DNA from: Sulfolobales archaeon
GTDB taxonomy: Archaea; Thermoproteota; Thermoprotei_A; Sulfolobales; AG1
Direction: 5' to 3'
DNA: 52,983 nucleotides
NCBI GenBank assembly: GCA_038897115.1
Contig: JAWAXC010000005.1
Coordinates: forward strand, 1-52,983
Each line of letters opens with the position of its first letter. Position 1 is the stretch's first letter. Positions 16,631-24,899 of this stretch are shown here, piece by piece. The notes beneath the pieces were generated by a model. It saw nothing but the letters and a program-made list of their open reading frames with translations. It was not told where the DNA came from and did not search any database. A program made the translations under genes and the position numbers.

Positions 16631-16876
16631 ATGGAGGTTGTGGTGAGGGTTGATAGGAAGGGTCGTGTTTTGATCCCTAAACGTGTTAGAGAGGTTCTTG
16701 GAATAGATGAGGGGTCTACCCTGAAACTTAGGGTAGAGGAGGGTAGAATTGTGCTAGAGCCTATTGGGAGTATTGCTAGCAGGTTCTACGGGGTTTTCAA
16801 GGTAGAGAGGTGGCCTGAGGATCTAGATGAGTTCATTGTTGAGGCTGTGAGGAGTTGGTGGAGAGGAGGTACGTAG
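16631..16876 (+). CDS. vapB: VapB-type antitoxin, AbrB/SpoVT swapped-hairpin DNA-binding fold
   Basis: A short protein (81 residues from the ATG at 16631) whose first 45 residues are an AbrB-type domain: VVVRVDRKGRVLIPKRVREV, then LGIDEGSTLKLRVEEGRIVLEP. The C-terminal tail (RFYGVFKVERWPEDLDEFIVEAVRSWW) is the likely toxin-wrapping part. It would bind and silence the PIN toxin and repress the pair's promoter. GGTGGG five bases before the ATG at 16631 favours this start over the GTG at 16622. It overlaps vapC by 22 bases. Confidence 0.88.
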   Translation: MEVVVRVDRKGRVLIPKRVREVLGIDEGSTLKLRVEEGRIVLEPIGSIASRFYGVFKVERWPEDLDEFIVEAVRSWWRGGT

Positions 16877-17274
16877 ATGTTAATGTATTCGTTTATTGGC
16901 TTTCAGCTCATCCCATCTTCGGTGAGAGTGCTAGAAGGTGGGTTAACGAGATTGAGAAAGCCAAAGCCGGGGAGTATATTACATCGACCTTAACAGTATA
17001 CGAGACTCTAGTTATCCTAGCTGGTTTAACCGGTAGGAGTCTAAAGGATGATGAGTATGTTGGCGTGGTGATGGAAGCTATAACAGGTCTAAGCAAGCTC
17101 GCCATAGAACCCTTAACCCTAGACGACATTGTTAGAGCGGTGGAGCATATGAAGACTTATAACTTGGACTACGAGGATGCCCTACACCTAGCTGTAGCAT
17201 TAAGGAGTGGAGCTTCAAAGATAGTCTCGAATGATAGGGATTTCGATAAAACACCTCTCAAAAGGATCTTCTAG
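16855..17274 (+). CDS. vapC: VapC-type PIN-domain ribonuclease toxin
   Basis: The 139-residue PIN protein is predicted to cut RNA using metal held by acidic residues. These are all present: Asp8 (YVDVNVFVYW), Glu50 (TVYETLVIL), Asp108 (NLDYEDALHLAVA) and Asp127/Asp129 (SNDRDFD). The start is a TTG at 16855 inside the antitoxin gene; GTG at 16858 is an alternative. Tight coupling to vapB is typical of the module. The pair is framed by the 37-base repeats C and D, suggesting arrival on, or insertion beside, mobile DNA. Confidence 0.9.
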   Translation: MVERRYVDVNVFVYWLSAHPIFGESARRWVNEIEKAKAGEYITSTLTVYETLVILAGLTGRSLKDDEYVGVVMEAITGLSKLAIEPLTLDDIVRAVEHMKTYNLDYEDALHLAVALRSGASKIVSNDRDFDKTPLKRIF

Positions 17275-17350
17275 ATGACCTTGGATAGCCTTTCAACTCC
17301 ATATATCGATACTTCATCATAGATAGCGTCGCCTTAGCTTGTTTCGATCT

Positions 17351-17387
17351 GACCTCCTTCCCGCACTAGAAGGGTGAGGCTTTCAGC
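17351..17387 (+). repeat. IS605-like end repeat, copy D, right of vapBC
   Basis: The unit reads GACCTCCTTCCCGCACTAGA followed by AGGGTGAGGCTTTCAGC. It differs from copy C at two bases only. Together they bracket vapBC as direct repeats with starts about 930 bases apart. Confidence 0.75.
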
Positions 17388-17435
17388 TATAGAAAGTCCT
17401 AATATCGAGTCTTATGCGAGACGAGCGTTGGTGAT

Positions 17436-17534
17436 GGGCTAGAGACCTGGCGCGGGGCTAAACCCTTTTAAAGGGTATGTAGACCTAACCTCCTAGCATT
17501 TTAAGATGGGAAGAAGGTCGGGGAGATCTTCTTG
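17436..17534 (-). mobile_element. Degenerate IS605-like interior fragment
   Basis: On the minus strand the part from 17465 down reads GGGTTTAGCCC, like the core of copy A (TGGTTTAGCCC). On the plus strand, about 50 bases further on, comes GGGAAGAAGGTC, like copy A's GGGGAGGAGGTC. The order and spacing match copy A in its plus-strand reading, but identity is low. No gene is seen from 17275 to 17681 otherwise. Confidence 0.35.
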
Positions 17535-17681
17535 ACCATCTCTGCCTTCACACCAACAAGGCTGAGAAGATCATGGGCTCCTATATTGCTGGAAACAACA
17601 TATATTACAGTTATTACATTAGATGGAGAGGCTCCGGAGGATTTATAATCATGGTTGGGTATTCTAGGTTGAGGTGCTAGA

Positions 17682-18944
17682 ATGTCTTTGAAAGGCTATG
17701 GGGATCTGGTTTCCCGCGTTGATAGCTATAGAGGGTTTATCGTGAAGTTCCTCGAGGAGATCGTGGCTATACCAACTGTCTCGCCTTGGGGAGATGGCTA
17801 TGGGGATTTTGCTAGGGTTGCTAAGGAGTTGCTGGAGAGTGTTGGGGTTTCAGTTGAGATCCATAGGGTTCCACAGGATTATGTAGATCCTAGGGTTCCT
17901 CCTGAGGGGAGGGGCAAGGCTAGATATATAGTGTTTGCCAGGGTAGGCTCTAGAGATAATGTTGTTATTCACTTCAACGGCCACTACGATGTGGTTCCAG
18001 GTGGGCCTGGCTGGAGGGTTACCGAGCCCTTCAAACCGAGGATCGTGGATAACAGGCTCTTCGGAAGGGGATCAACTGATATGAAGGGAGGCATAGCAGC
18101 GATAGCTGGTGCGTTGGCCTCCCTATCTAGCTATGCAGATCGCCTGGGAATCGGGGTTGAAGCAGCCTTCGTACCGGACGAGGAGATCGGTGGGAGCACG
18201 GGTACTGGATATATAGTTGAGAATAGACTTGTGAGGGGTAGATACGTGGTTATCGCCGAGCCAAGCAGCCTCTCACAGATCTATATAGGGCATAAGGGGG
18301 CTGTATGGGGTGAGGTAGTTGTGAAGGGGAAAACAGGCCATGGATCTACACCATGGCTAGGGGTAAATGCTTTTGAAAAAGCCGTGGCAATAGCTAAGGA
18401 GATGTTCGAGAAGCTCGTACCATCTATAGAGGCTAAGAGGAGCAGATATACATATGATCTTGAGGAGGGTAATAGGGGCACAATAATGATCGGGGGGTAT
18501 CTAAGAGGTGGTGAGAAGATAAACCAGATACCAGGGGAGGTTGTCTTCAGCTTCGACAGAAGACTTATAGTGGAGGAGAGGGTTGAAGAGGCATGGAAAG
18601 AGATCAAGGAGTTCGTTGAGAACACAGCTAGAAGGGTGGGAGCCGAGGTAGAGGTAAGGCTAGTCCACACGATGGAGCCGGTGATAGTTGATCCAGAGGC
18701 AAGGATCTTCAAAGCGATAGAGGAGGCCTCAAAGATGGTAATAGGTTCAACACCGAGGAAAATAGTATGTATAGGAGGCCTCGACATGAGATACTATGTA
18801 GCAAAGGGCATAGAAACAGCAACATACGGCCCAGGAGTACTGGGGATGGCCCACGCACCAGATGAATATGTTGAGATAGATGATGTGGTTAGAGCAGCAA
18901 AGATCTACACCATCCTCCCCACAATACTCCATAGCAAAACATAG
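17682..18944 (+). CDS. M20-family metallohydrolase, ArgE/DapE-like deacylase
   Basis: A 420-residue two-zinc amidohydrolase, close in pattern to acetylornithine deacetylase and succinyl-diaminopimelate desuccinylase. Zinc ligands and catalytic residues are visible: NGHYDVVPGG (His, Asp), GRGSTDMKGG (bridging Asp), PDEEIGG (general base Glu plus ligand Glu), AEPSS and MAHAPDEY (final His). The dimerisation-domain signature is GKTGHGSTPWLGVN. GAGGTG before the ATG and a TATA-like TTTATAAT upstream support the start. Substrate could be an N-acyl amino acid or a dipeptide; no amino-acid biosynthesis neighbours are present to decide. Confidence 0.88.
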   Translation: MSLKGYGDLVSRVDSYRGFIVKFLEEIVAIPTVSPWGDGYGDFARVAKELLESVGVSVEIHRVPQDYVDPRVPPEGRGKARYIVFARVGSRDNVVIHFNGHYDVVPGGPGWRVTEPFKPRIVDNRLFGRGSTDMKGGIAAIAGALASLSSYADRLGIGVEAAFVPDEEIGGSTGTGYIVENRLVRGRYVVIAEPSSLSQIYIGHKGAVWGEVVVKGKTGHGSTPWLGVNAFEKAVAIAKEMFEKLVPSIEAKRSRYTYDLEEGNRGTIMIGGYLRGGEKINQIPGEVVFSFDRRLIVEERVEEAWKEIKEFVENTARRVGAEVEVRLVHTMEPVIVDPEARIFKAIEEASKMVIGSTPRKIVCIGGLDMRYYVAKGIETATYGPGVLGMAHAPDEYVEIDDVVRAAKIYTILPTILHSKT

Positions 18945-18952
18945 ATCCAAAG

Positions 18953-20179
18953 CTATCTCTTATCAAGCCTCAAAACGGTTTCTAGAAGAACCCTGAGGCC
19001 ATTGATCATATCCTCATCCCTAGTATATTCATCCCTACTATGGCTTCTACCACCAACAGATGGTACAAAGATCATACCTGTCTTCGAAATCCTAGCCATA
19101 TGCTGAGCATCATGACCAGCCCAGCTCCACATCTTCTTATAGCGAAGCCCGAGGCTTCTACATGCATCCTCAATCGCAGAGACCACATCATCGTCAAACC
19201 TAACACCCCTTATCGTGAAAGCCTCTCTAAACTCGAACTCGATGCCCTCCTCATCAGCTATCGCAGCTCCCTGCCTACCCACAAACCCCTCGAAATCCTC
19301 TAAATATCTATCCTCGGGGCTCCTAGCCTCTAGGCTGAACCTAACCTCTCCCGGGATCACATTGTGTATCCCAGGATATACATCTACCCTCCCAACAGTA
19401 GCTCTCACAAGTTTTCTCCTCAAAGCATACTCTCTAACCCTCTGGACAAGCTTTGAAAACCCTATCAGCGGATCCCTCCTAGCCTCCATAGGAGTTGTGC
19501 CCGCATGATTGCTCTCTCCTCTGAACACGCACTCCCAATTTCTTATCGATACAATCCCCAGTGGGATCCCTATCTGATATCCCTCAGAATCTAGCTCGGG
19601 GCCCTGCTCTATGTGAAGCTCTAGATAATACTTGGGAGGCCTATTCACGAGGTTATTCCTTCTATCCCCCTTAAAACCAGATCTCTCCAACGCCTCTCCA
19701 AAGCTAATCCCATCTCGATCCCTTCTAGAATATATGTAATTAATATCATAGACTCCTGTGGATAGGCCTGAACCCATTAGAGAGGGGGTCCATCTAGAAC
19801 CTTCTTCATTGGTAAAATCTATAAGCATGATCCTATGCCTAGTCTTGAGGCGAGAGAGACTTATTATTCTCAGAATCTCTAGCCCAGCTATAACCCCAAG
19901 AGCACCATCATATTTCCCACCGCCTGGTACAGAGTCTAGATGCGATCCTATTGCAATCACCTCATCCCCCTCTCTTATTTCTGCGATTATGTTCCCTGCT
20001 TCATCATATGATATGGAGGCTCCTATGGATCTTAGGATCTCTATTAAAAGCCTCCTAGCCCTTAGATCGCTTTCACTCAGAGAAAGCCTATACATACCCC
20101 TCTCACTATCCCACCCTATTTCGGAGAATCTTCTGAACGTTTCGAGAAACCTCTGCGGATCTAGGAGATCTTGGGGCAA
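18953..20179 (-). CDS. M20-family N-carbamoyl-L-amino acid hydrolase / allantoate amidohydrolase-like enzyme
   Basis: The 408-residue enzyme belongs to the amidase/hydantoinase-carbamoylase branch of M20. Motifs are GSHLDSVPGGGKYDG (His, Asp), FTNEEGSRW (catalytic Glu), ELHIEQGP (His), ESNHAGTTPMEARRD (substrate/dimer loop) and GGRSHSRDEYT (last His). It would release an amino acid from an N-carbamoyl or ureido compound. It is convergent with the neighbouring M20 gene, eight bases apart, so they are not co-transcribed. Which ureido substrate is used is not decidable, but such enzymes usually act after hydantoinase or in purine breakdown. Confidence 0.85.
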   Translation of the reverse strand: MPQDLLDPQRFLETFRRFSEIGWDSERGMYRLSLSESDLRARRLLIEILRSIGASISYDEAGNIIAEIREGDEVIAIGSHLDSVPGGGKYDGALGVIAGLEILRIISLSRLKTRHRIMLIDFTNEEGSRWTPSLMGSGLSTGVYDINYIYSRRDRDGISFGEALERSGFKGDRRNNLVNRPPKYYLELHIEQGPELDSEGYQIGIPLGIVSIRNWECVFRGESNHAGTTPMEARRDPLIGFSKLVQRVREYALRRKLVRATVGRVDVYPGIHNVIPGEVRFSLEARSPEDRYLEDFEGFVGRQGAAIADEEGIEFEFREAFTIRGVRFDDDVVSAIEDACRSLGLRYKKMWSWAGHDAQHMARISKTGMIFVPSVGGRSHSRDEYTRDEDMINGLRVLLETVLRLDKR

Positions 20180-20275
20180 GGAATCACCAACCCATCATAT
20201 CCGAGGAGAAATATATCTCTGGATCTAGAAGCAATTTAAGTGGGATCAAATCCTTTCTCGTCAGATCGTTAAACC

Positions 20276-20770
20276 CTATAGAGGGGCTGCCATTAGATAT
20301 GCATCCTCACCATCTAGATAGTAGCCCCTGAGGATCCTTACGACCTTGAAGCCAAGGGATCTATATAGGTTTATCGCAGGCTCATTACTGACCCTAACCT
20401 CTAGCACAACCTCTTGAGCGTTGTAGAGATTCTTCATCCTAGACATGCCCTCAATCATCAAGGCCCTACCAATACCCCTCCTCCTATAGTTCTCGAGAAC
20501 AGCTATGCTGACAACATGCCCCCTCCTCACAAAATCCCCTTTGAAGAACCCCTCATCCTCCTCAATCCTATTCATCATATACCCAACAACCTCACCACCA
20601 ACCTCAGCAACAAGGAAGATCCTGCCCCATTCAATTAGATGCTGCTCCCAGAAATACCTTGGATAATGCTCTGGAAGGCTCCTAAGATTGATCTCTATTA
20701 TCCTATCAAGATCGCTCATCATAGCCTCCCTAATCCTATACCCAGAACTCGAAACATTTTTAGAAAACAT
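20276..20770 (-). CDS. GNAT N-acetyltransferase, RimI/Ard1-like
   Basis: This is an acetyl-CoA-dependent transferase, most similar in layout to the archaeal protein N-terminal acetyltransferase. The acetyl-CoA loop is RRRGIGRALMIEGM, preceded by VVSIAVLENY. The C-terminal half has EVVLEVRVSNEPAINLYRSLGF and RGYYLDGEDAYLMA, both typical of RimI/Ard1. I take the ATG at 20770, which has GGGGGT five bases upstream; an in-frame ATG at 20785 gives five more residues. Acting on protein N-termini is inferred from family pattern. Confidence 0.88.
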   Translation of the reverse strand: MFSKNVSSSGYRIREAMMSDLDRIIEINLRSLPEHYPRYFWEQHLIEWGRIFLVAEVGGEVVGYMMNRIEEDEGFFKGDFVRRGHVVSIAVLENYRRRGIGRALMIEGMSRMKNLYNAQEVVLEVRVSNEPAINLYRSLGFKVVRILRGYYLDGEDAYLMAAPL

Positions 20771-20909
20771 CGAACCCCCAAGCAAATGGATATATGGAGA
20801 GTAAAAAATAAGATAGAGGTATCAGCATAAACCAGATAACATGGGGTATATAGGCTACAAACATAGGAACATAACCTCTATAAGCTCGATATATAGATAT
20901 ATTATTTGG

Positions 20910-20994
20910 GCGGGGGTGCCCGAGCCAGGTCAAAGGGGTCGGGCTCAGGACCCGATGGCGCAGGCCTGCGTGGGTTCAAATCCCACCCCCCGCA
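20910..20994 (+). tRNA. tRNA-Leu(CAG)
   Basis: The 85-base gene folds as a type II tRNA. The acceptor GCGGGGG pairs with CCCCCGC, discriminator A. The anticodon stem TCGGG/CCCGA encloses CTCAGGA with anticodon CAG (20946-20948). The T arm is GTGGG-TTCAAAT-CCCAC. A long variable arm fits leucine. No intron and no encoded CCA are seen (A is followed by CCT). A TATA-like AT stretch lies at about 20889-20905. Confidence 0.97.
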
Positions 20995-21118
20995 CCTCAT
21001 AACCTATATTCTTTATCTAGATCGACCAGCACACCCCACCAATGCTTAATAATGCCCTATAGAGCACAACTCGCTGGCCTACAGTGCTGGGGCTATCTGA
21101 ACTCATTATGAGAATATC

Positions 21119-22642
21119 CTATTTCTTCTCAATATCCTTTGTAGATGATACAAGCCCATGGTATATCTTATAGCTTGGAGCCACTGTCTTTGGATGATTA
21201 GCCCTTACAGCATCTAGCCTTGATACTGATGTGTTTCTAGGTGATCCCTTTAATACAGAGGGATCTTTATATGCCTTCTCAGCTATTCTGTTTAAAGCCT
21301 CTGCATATATATCTATAACCTCTCTAGGCTCTGTCTCTGTAAACTCTATCATTAGGGCTTCGCCAACTATTAGTGGGAAGTATATTGTTGGTGCGTGGAG
21401 CCCCTCATCTAGAAGGGCCTTAGCTATATCCTCAGCCGTAACCCCCGTCTCCCTAGCTATCTTCGAGGCGCTTATCACAACCTCGTGCTTCCTAGGCTTC
21501 TCAGGGTTATATGGGATCTCGTAGTAGGGTTTCTCCAACAGCTTCTTTATAAAGTAGTTAGTGTTGATCACAGAGATCTCAGAGACCTCTCTAAGGCCTT
21601 GGGGGCCGAGCATGGATATATAGATAAATGTCCTTATAACAGGAACTATATTTCCATAGAATGCCTTTACCATCCCTATACACCTCTTACACTCATAATC
21701 CCAGAAATATCTATCGCCCTGCCTAGCTATGAGGGGCCTTGGGAGATAGTCAACAAGCTCTCCCCTAGCACATACAACCCCTCCCCCAGGACCTCCACTC
21801 CCATGAGGCGTTGCGAATGTCTTGTGCAGGTTTAGATGAACAATATCGAAGCCCATATCACCTGGCCTCGCAACCCCTAGGATACCGTTTAGATTCGCAC
21901 CATCATAGTATAGAAGGCCTCCATAGCTGTGAACAAGATCAGATATCTCGAGGATCCTGCTCTCAAAGATCCCAAGGGTGTTTGGGTTTGTAAGCATGAT
22001 CCCAGCTGTTCTAGGGCCTAACGCGGCCTTAAGAGCCTCCATAGATACCTCACCATCATCACCAGTTGGGATCCTAACCACCTTGAAGCCCGCCATTGCG
22101 GCGCTAGCAGAGTTAGATCCATGTGCTGAGTCTGGGATCAGCATCTCATCCCTATCCTCCCCCCTATCTAGGTGGTACTTCCTAATCATTATAGCCCCTG
22201 CAAGCTCGCCAGCAGATCCTGCTGGGGGTTGGAAGGAGCATCTATCCATCCCCGTTATCTCTGAGAGCCACCTCTCGGTAGTATATATTATCTCTAGAAG
22301 ACCTTGAACCGTCTCTTCATCCTGGAGAGGATGTAGATCTGTGATCCTTGGGTCTAGGGCTATGAGATCCATGATCTTCGGGTTATACTTCATAGTACAT
22401 GAGCCCAGGGGTACAGGGCCAACATCAACCCCGTAGGACATCTGTGATAGCCTTGTATAGTGCCTCACAACCTCGACCTCGGATAGAGATGGTATTGATG
22501 GTGGCTTCGCCCTAGCTATTTTGCCCGGGATCTCGATCTCTATATCCGTGAACTGATCCTCATAGGGTATCGAGGGCCCTTGGGAGGTATACCTCTCCAT
22601 CTCTAGGATCAGCTTTTCATCCCATCTAGCCTGCCTCCACAT
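21119..22642 (-). CDS. gcvPB: Glycine dehydrogenase (decarboxylating) subunit 2
   Basis: This is the PLP-carrying half of the split P-protein of the glycine cleavage system, which decarboxylates glycine and loads the aminomethyl group on the H-protein lipoyl arm. The PLP lysine is in LNLHKTFATPHGSGGPG. Other family marks are GVDVGPVPLGSCTMKYNP, SFQPPAGSAGELAG and MLTNPNTLGIFE. At 507 residues it has full subunit length. It starts one base after the stop of subunit 1, so the two are translated together. The T, H and L components are not in the window. Confidence 0.95.
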   Translation of the reverse strand: MWRQARWDEKLILEMERYTSQGPSIPYEDQFTDIEIEIPGKIARAKPPSIPSLSEVEVVRHYTRLSQMSYGVDVGPVPLGSCTMKYNPKIMDLIALDPRITDLHPLQDEETVQGLLEIIYTTERWLSEITGMDRCSFQPPAGSAGELAGAIMIRKYHLDRGEDRDEMLIPDSAHGSNSASAAMAGFKVVRIPTGDDGEVSMEALKAALGPRTAGIMLTNPNTLGIFESRILEISDLVHSYGGLLYYDGANLNGILGVARPGDMGFDIVHLNLHKTFATPHGSGGPGGGVVCARGELVDYLPRPLIARQGDRYFWDYECKRCIGMVKAFYGNIVPVIRTFIYISMLGPQGLREVSEISVINTNYFIKKLLEKPYYEIPYNPEKPRKHEVVISASKIARETGVTAEDIAKALLDEGLHAPTIYFPLIVGEALMIEFTETEPREVIDIYAEALNRIAEKAYKDPSVLKGSPRNTSVSRLDAVRANHPKTVAPSYKIYHGLVSSTKDIEKK

Positions 22643-22643
22643 C

Positions 22644-24020
22644 TCAAGCCACCTCTGCTAGCGCCTGGACAAGCCTATCTATATCATCCCTACTATGGAT
22701 CTCTGAGAAGCAGTAGAGAGCACAATCCTCAAACCCCTTTAAAAGCCCTTTCAACCATAGCCCACCATGGATCCCTCTCTCGAGAAGATCCCTATGGATC
22801 TCACCATAGCTTTTCCCATGGAACCTCAGGGGGATCTCTCTATAGAATAGCCTGCTCCTCAAAGCTATTGAAACCTTTCCAGATAGTCTCCTCCTAATAC
22901 TCTCTACAGCGTATTGTGTTCTCCTAAGAATCGATTCACCCAGCCTTCTAATTCCGTTACCCCCTAGATAGGCTATGTAGATCGTGGCCATTATAGCCAT
23001 GAGCGAGGAGTTAGTAGTTATGTTACTCGTAGCCTTCTCCCTCCTTATATGCTGCTCCCTAGCCTGGAGGATCAACATATATCCCCTCCTACCATCAGCA
23101 TCTACAGTAGCTCCCACAAGCCTCCCGGGTAGCTGTTTCAAGAGCTCCTGATCCATCCTTATCCCCAGAATCCCGAGACCTGGACCACCATAGTTAAGAC
23201 CGAGCCCTAGGCTCTGGCCATCGCCAACAACTATGTCAGCCCCATATTCCCCGGGGGGTCTGAGGATCCCTAGGCTTGTTGGCTCTGAATATACTATGAA
23301 TAGAGCCCTCTTCTTCCTAGCTATCTCCCCAACAGCCTCTGGATCCTCTATTATATTCCCCAGAAACCCTGGGTTCTCTAGATAGATCGCCGCTGTATTA
23401 TCATCTACCCTCCCATATATATCCCCGAGATCTGGATCTCCCTTCTCATCAACCCTATACTCCTCCAGAACACCTCTAACAGGTGATAGCCATGTAGATG
23501 CAACAGATCTGTAGAAGGGGTTCATAGTGGCTGGAACAAGGATCTTACTCCTCTTAGTAGCCCTCATAGCGAGTCTGAAGGCCTCCGCAACAGCTGTAGA
23601 TCCATCGTACATAGAGGCGTTAACAACATCAACACCATATAGCTCAGCCATTATACTCTGGTACTCGAATATAGCCTGGAGCACCCCCTGGTTGATCTCG
23701 GGCTGGTATGGAGTGTAAGAGGTATAGATCTCTCCTCTGAGGGCTAGAAACCTAACTATAGATGGTACATAGCCAGCACAGACCCCACCACCTATGAAGG
23801 GCGGGGGATCTCTGAAAACCCTGTTCCTAGATAAAATCCTATCAACAATCCTATAGACCTCATACTCAGAAAGCGGCCTGCCAAACCCAACCTTTAGAGG
23901 CTCTCTAAGCCTTATACTCTCCGGAATATCCCCAAAGAGATCCTCAACATCCTTGCCAATGAATCTCAGCATCTCCCTCTTAACAATGGGATCCGAATTC
24001 GGTATCCAGCTATGATACAT
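22644..24020 (-). CDS. gcvPA: Glycine dehydrogenase (decarboxylating) subunit 1
   Basis: The second half of the split P-protein, structurally like subunit 2 but without the PLP lysine. Recognisable stretches are GGGVCAGYVPSIVRFLALRGE, TSYTPYQPEINQGVLQ (shortened), the SMYDGSTAVAEA motif, and INYGGPGLGILG-like GLNYGGPGLG. The family start, WIPNSDPIVKREMLRFIG, fits the ATG at 24020, preceded by GGAAG; an upstream in-frame ATG at 24044 adds eight residues. A TTTTTATTA promoter element lies about 20 bases before 24044. It is first in the gcvPA-gcvPB operon. Confidence 0.94.
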   Translation of the reverse strand: MYHSWIPNSDPIVKREMLRFIGKDVEDLFGDIPESIRLREPLKVGFGRPLSEYEVYRIVDRILSRNRVFRDPPPFIGGGVCAGYVPSIVRFLALRGEIYTSYTPYQPEINQGVLQAIFEYQSIMAELYGVDVVNASMYDGSTAVAEAFRLAMRATKRSKILVPATMNPFYRSVASTWLSPVRGVLEEYRVDEKGDPDLGDIYGRVDDNTAAIYLENPGFLGNIIEDPEAVGEIARKKRALFIVYSEPTSLGILRPPGEYGADIVVGDGQSLGLGLNYGGPGLGILGIRMDQELLKQLPGRLVGATVDADGRRGYMLILQAREQHIRREKATSNITTNSSLMAIMATIYIAYLGGNGIRRLGESILRRTQYAVESIRRRLSGKVSIALRSRLFYREIPLRFHGKSYGEIHRDLLERGIHGGLWLKGLLKGFEDCALYCFSEIHSRDDIDRLVQALAEVA

Positions 24021-24230
24021 ATGGCTTCCACATAACTTCATCACAGCAAAAGCTAATAAAAAGCCTATGACAAGAGATCTTCAGCCCATGGGATCAGCCC
24101 CGGCCTCCTCCTAGCTAGCTTATAGATCCCCTATCACAACATGGATCAATAGATCTAATACCCCACTAGAAGGCCCCCACATCAACCCCCAATCCCCACC
24201 AACCTATTTAACACCACCTCATAGACATCA

Positions 24231-24764
24231 TTACTTAGACCCCCGGCTTTCAAGACCTTTTACCCTATGATAGCATATAGCCTCCATATATTTTGATAAA
24301 TCACCTATATCCTGATCTCTGAGCTCCCCACCGATTCTTGATCTGAGAACATAGATCGAGCCATACATGGCCCCATAGGCTTCATAGATACCATCAGCCA
24401 GCTTAATTGGTGAGAAGTATGTGAATACACAGAGCAGAATAGGGTTGAGGAGAAATGATAGTGGAAGAGCCCTGCCCCTAACCAGGTATATGGTAGAGCT
24501 CTTACCACTCGATGTATGCACGATCTCTCCAAGCACATCAACCCGCTTATCTCCAGCATATACATATTTCCTCCCAAAATATGACGTCTGGGGACATCCA
24601 CGTATTCTATAGTATAGATACCCTGAAAGCACCATTATGAGATGGATGAGGAGGGGGATCAATATGATCACTAGCCAAATACTTAAGTAGATAGAAGCCA
24701 CTATAAGGATTAGCGATACTGGGATGGTTAGCGAGAGCACCTTCGCAGAGCTCCACATACCCAC
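24231..24764 (-). CDS. Uncharacterised membrane protein, three predicted helices
   Basis: I do not recognise a family for these 177 residues. Two long hydrophobic helices occur near the N-terminus (about residues 10-50). Next comes a soluble loop with basic residues (RGCPQTSYFGRKYVYAGDKRVDVLGEIVHTSSGKSSTIYLVRGRA in context), a third helix (LPLSFLLNPILLCVFTYF), and a charged C-terminal tail with SRIGGELRDQDIGDLSKYMEA. It lies downstream of the HTH/adhesin-like gene on the same strand with a 135-base gap, so co-transcription is possible but not sure. Confidence 0.55.
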   Translation of the reverse strand: MGMWSSAKVLSLTIPVSLILIVASIYLSIWLVIILIPLLIHLIMVLSGYLYYRIRGCPQTSYFGRKYVYAGDKRVDVLGEIVHTSSGKSSTIYLVRGRALPLSFLLNPILLCVFTYFSPIKLADGIYEAYGAMYGSIYVLRSRIGGELRDQDIGDLSKYMEAICYHRVKGLESRGSK

Positions 24765-24899
24765 TAATTAATTCCAAAGAACCTATATCTCTTTTGCAGA
24801 ATCGATCTACGTATAGGGAAACATCATACCATAGACTAGGTAGCGATCCTCAACCAAGCCCTTCTAAGTAGGTTGGTTTTAATCATGCTATTCCTAGTT

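Noticed and set aside
16423-17387. Repeats C and D considered as a CRISPR array
   Set aside because: Only two copies, nearly a kilobase apart with genes between, and no cas genes in the window.
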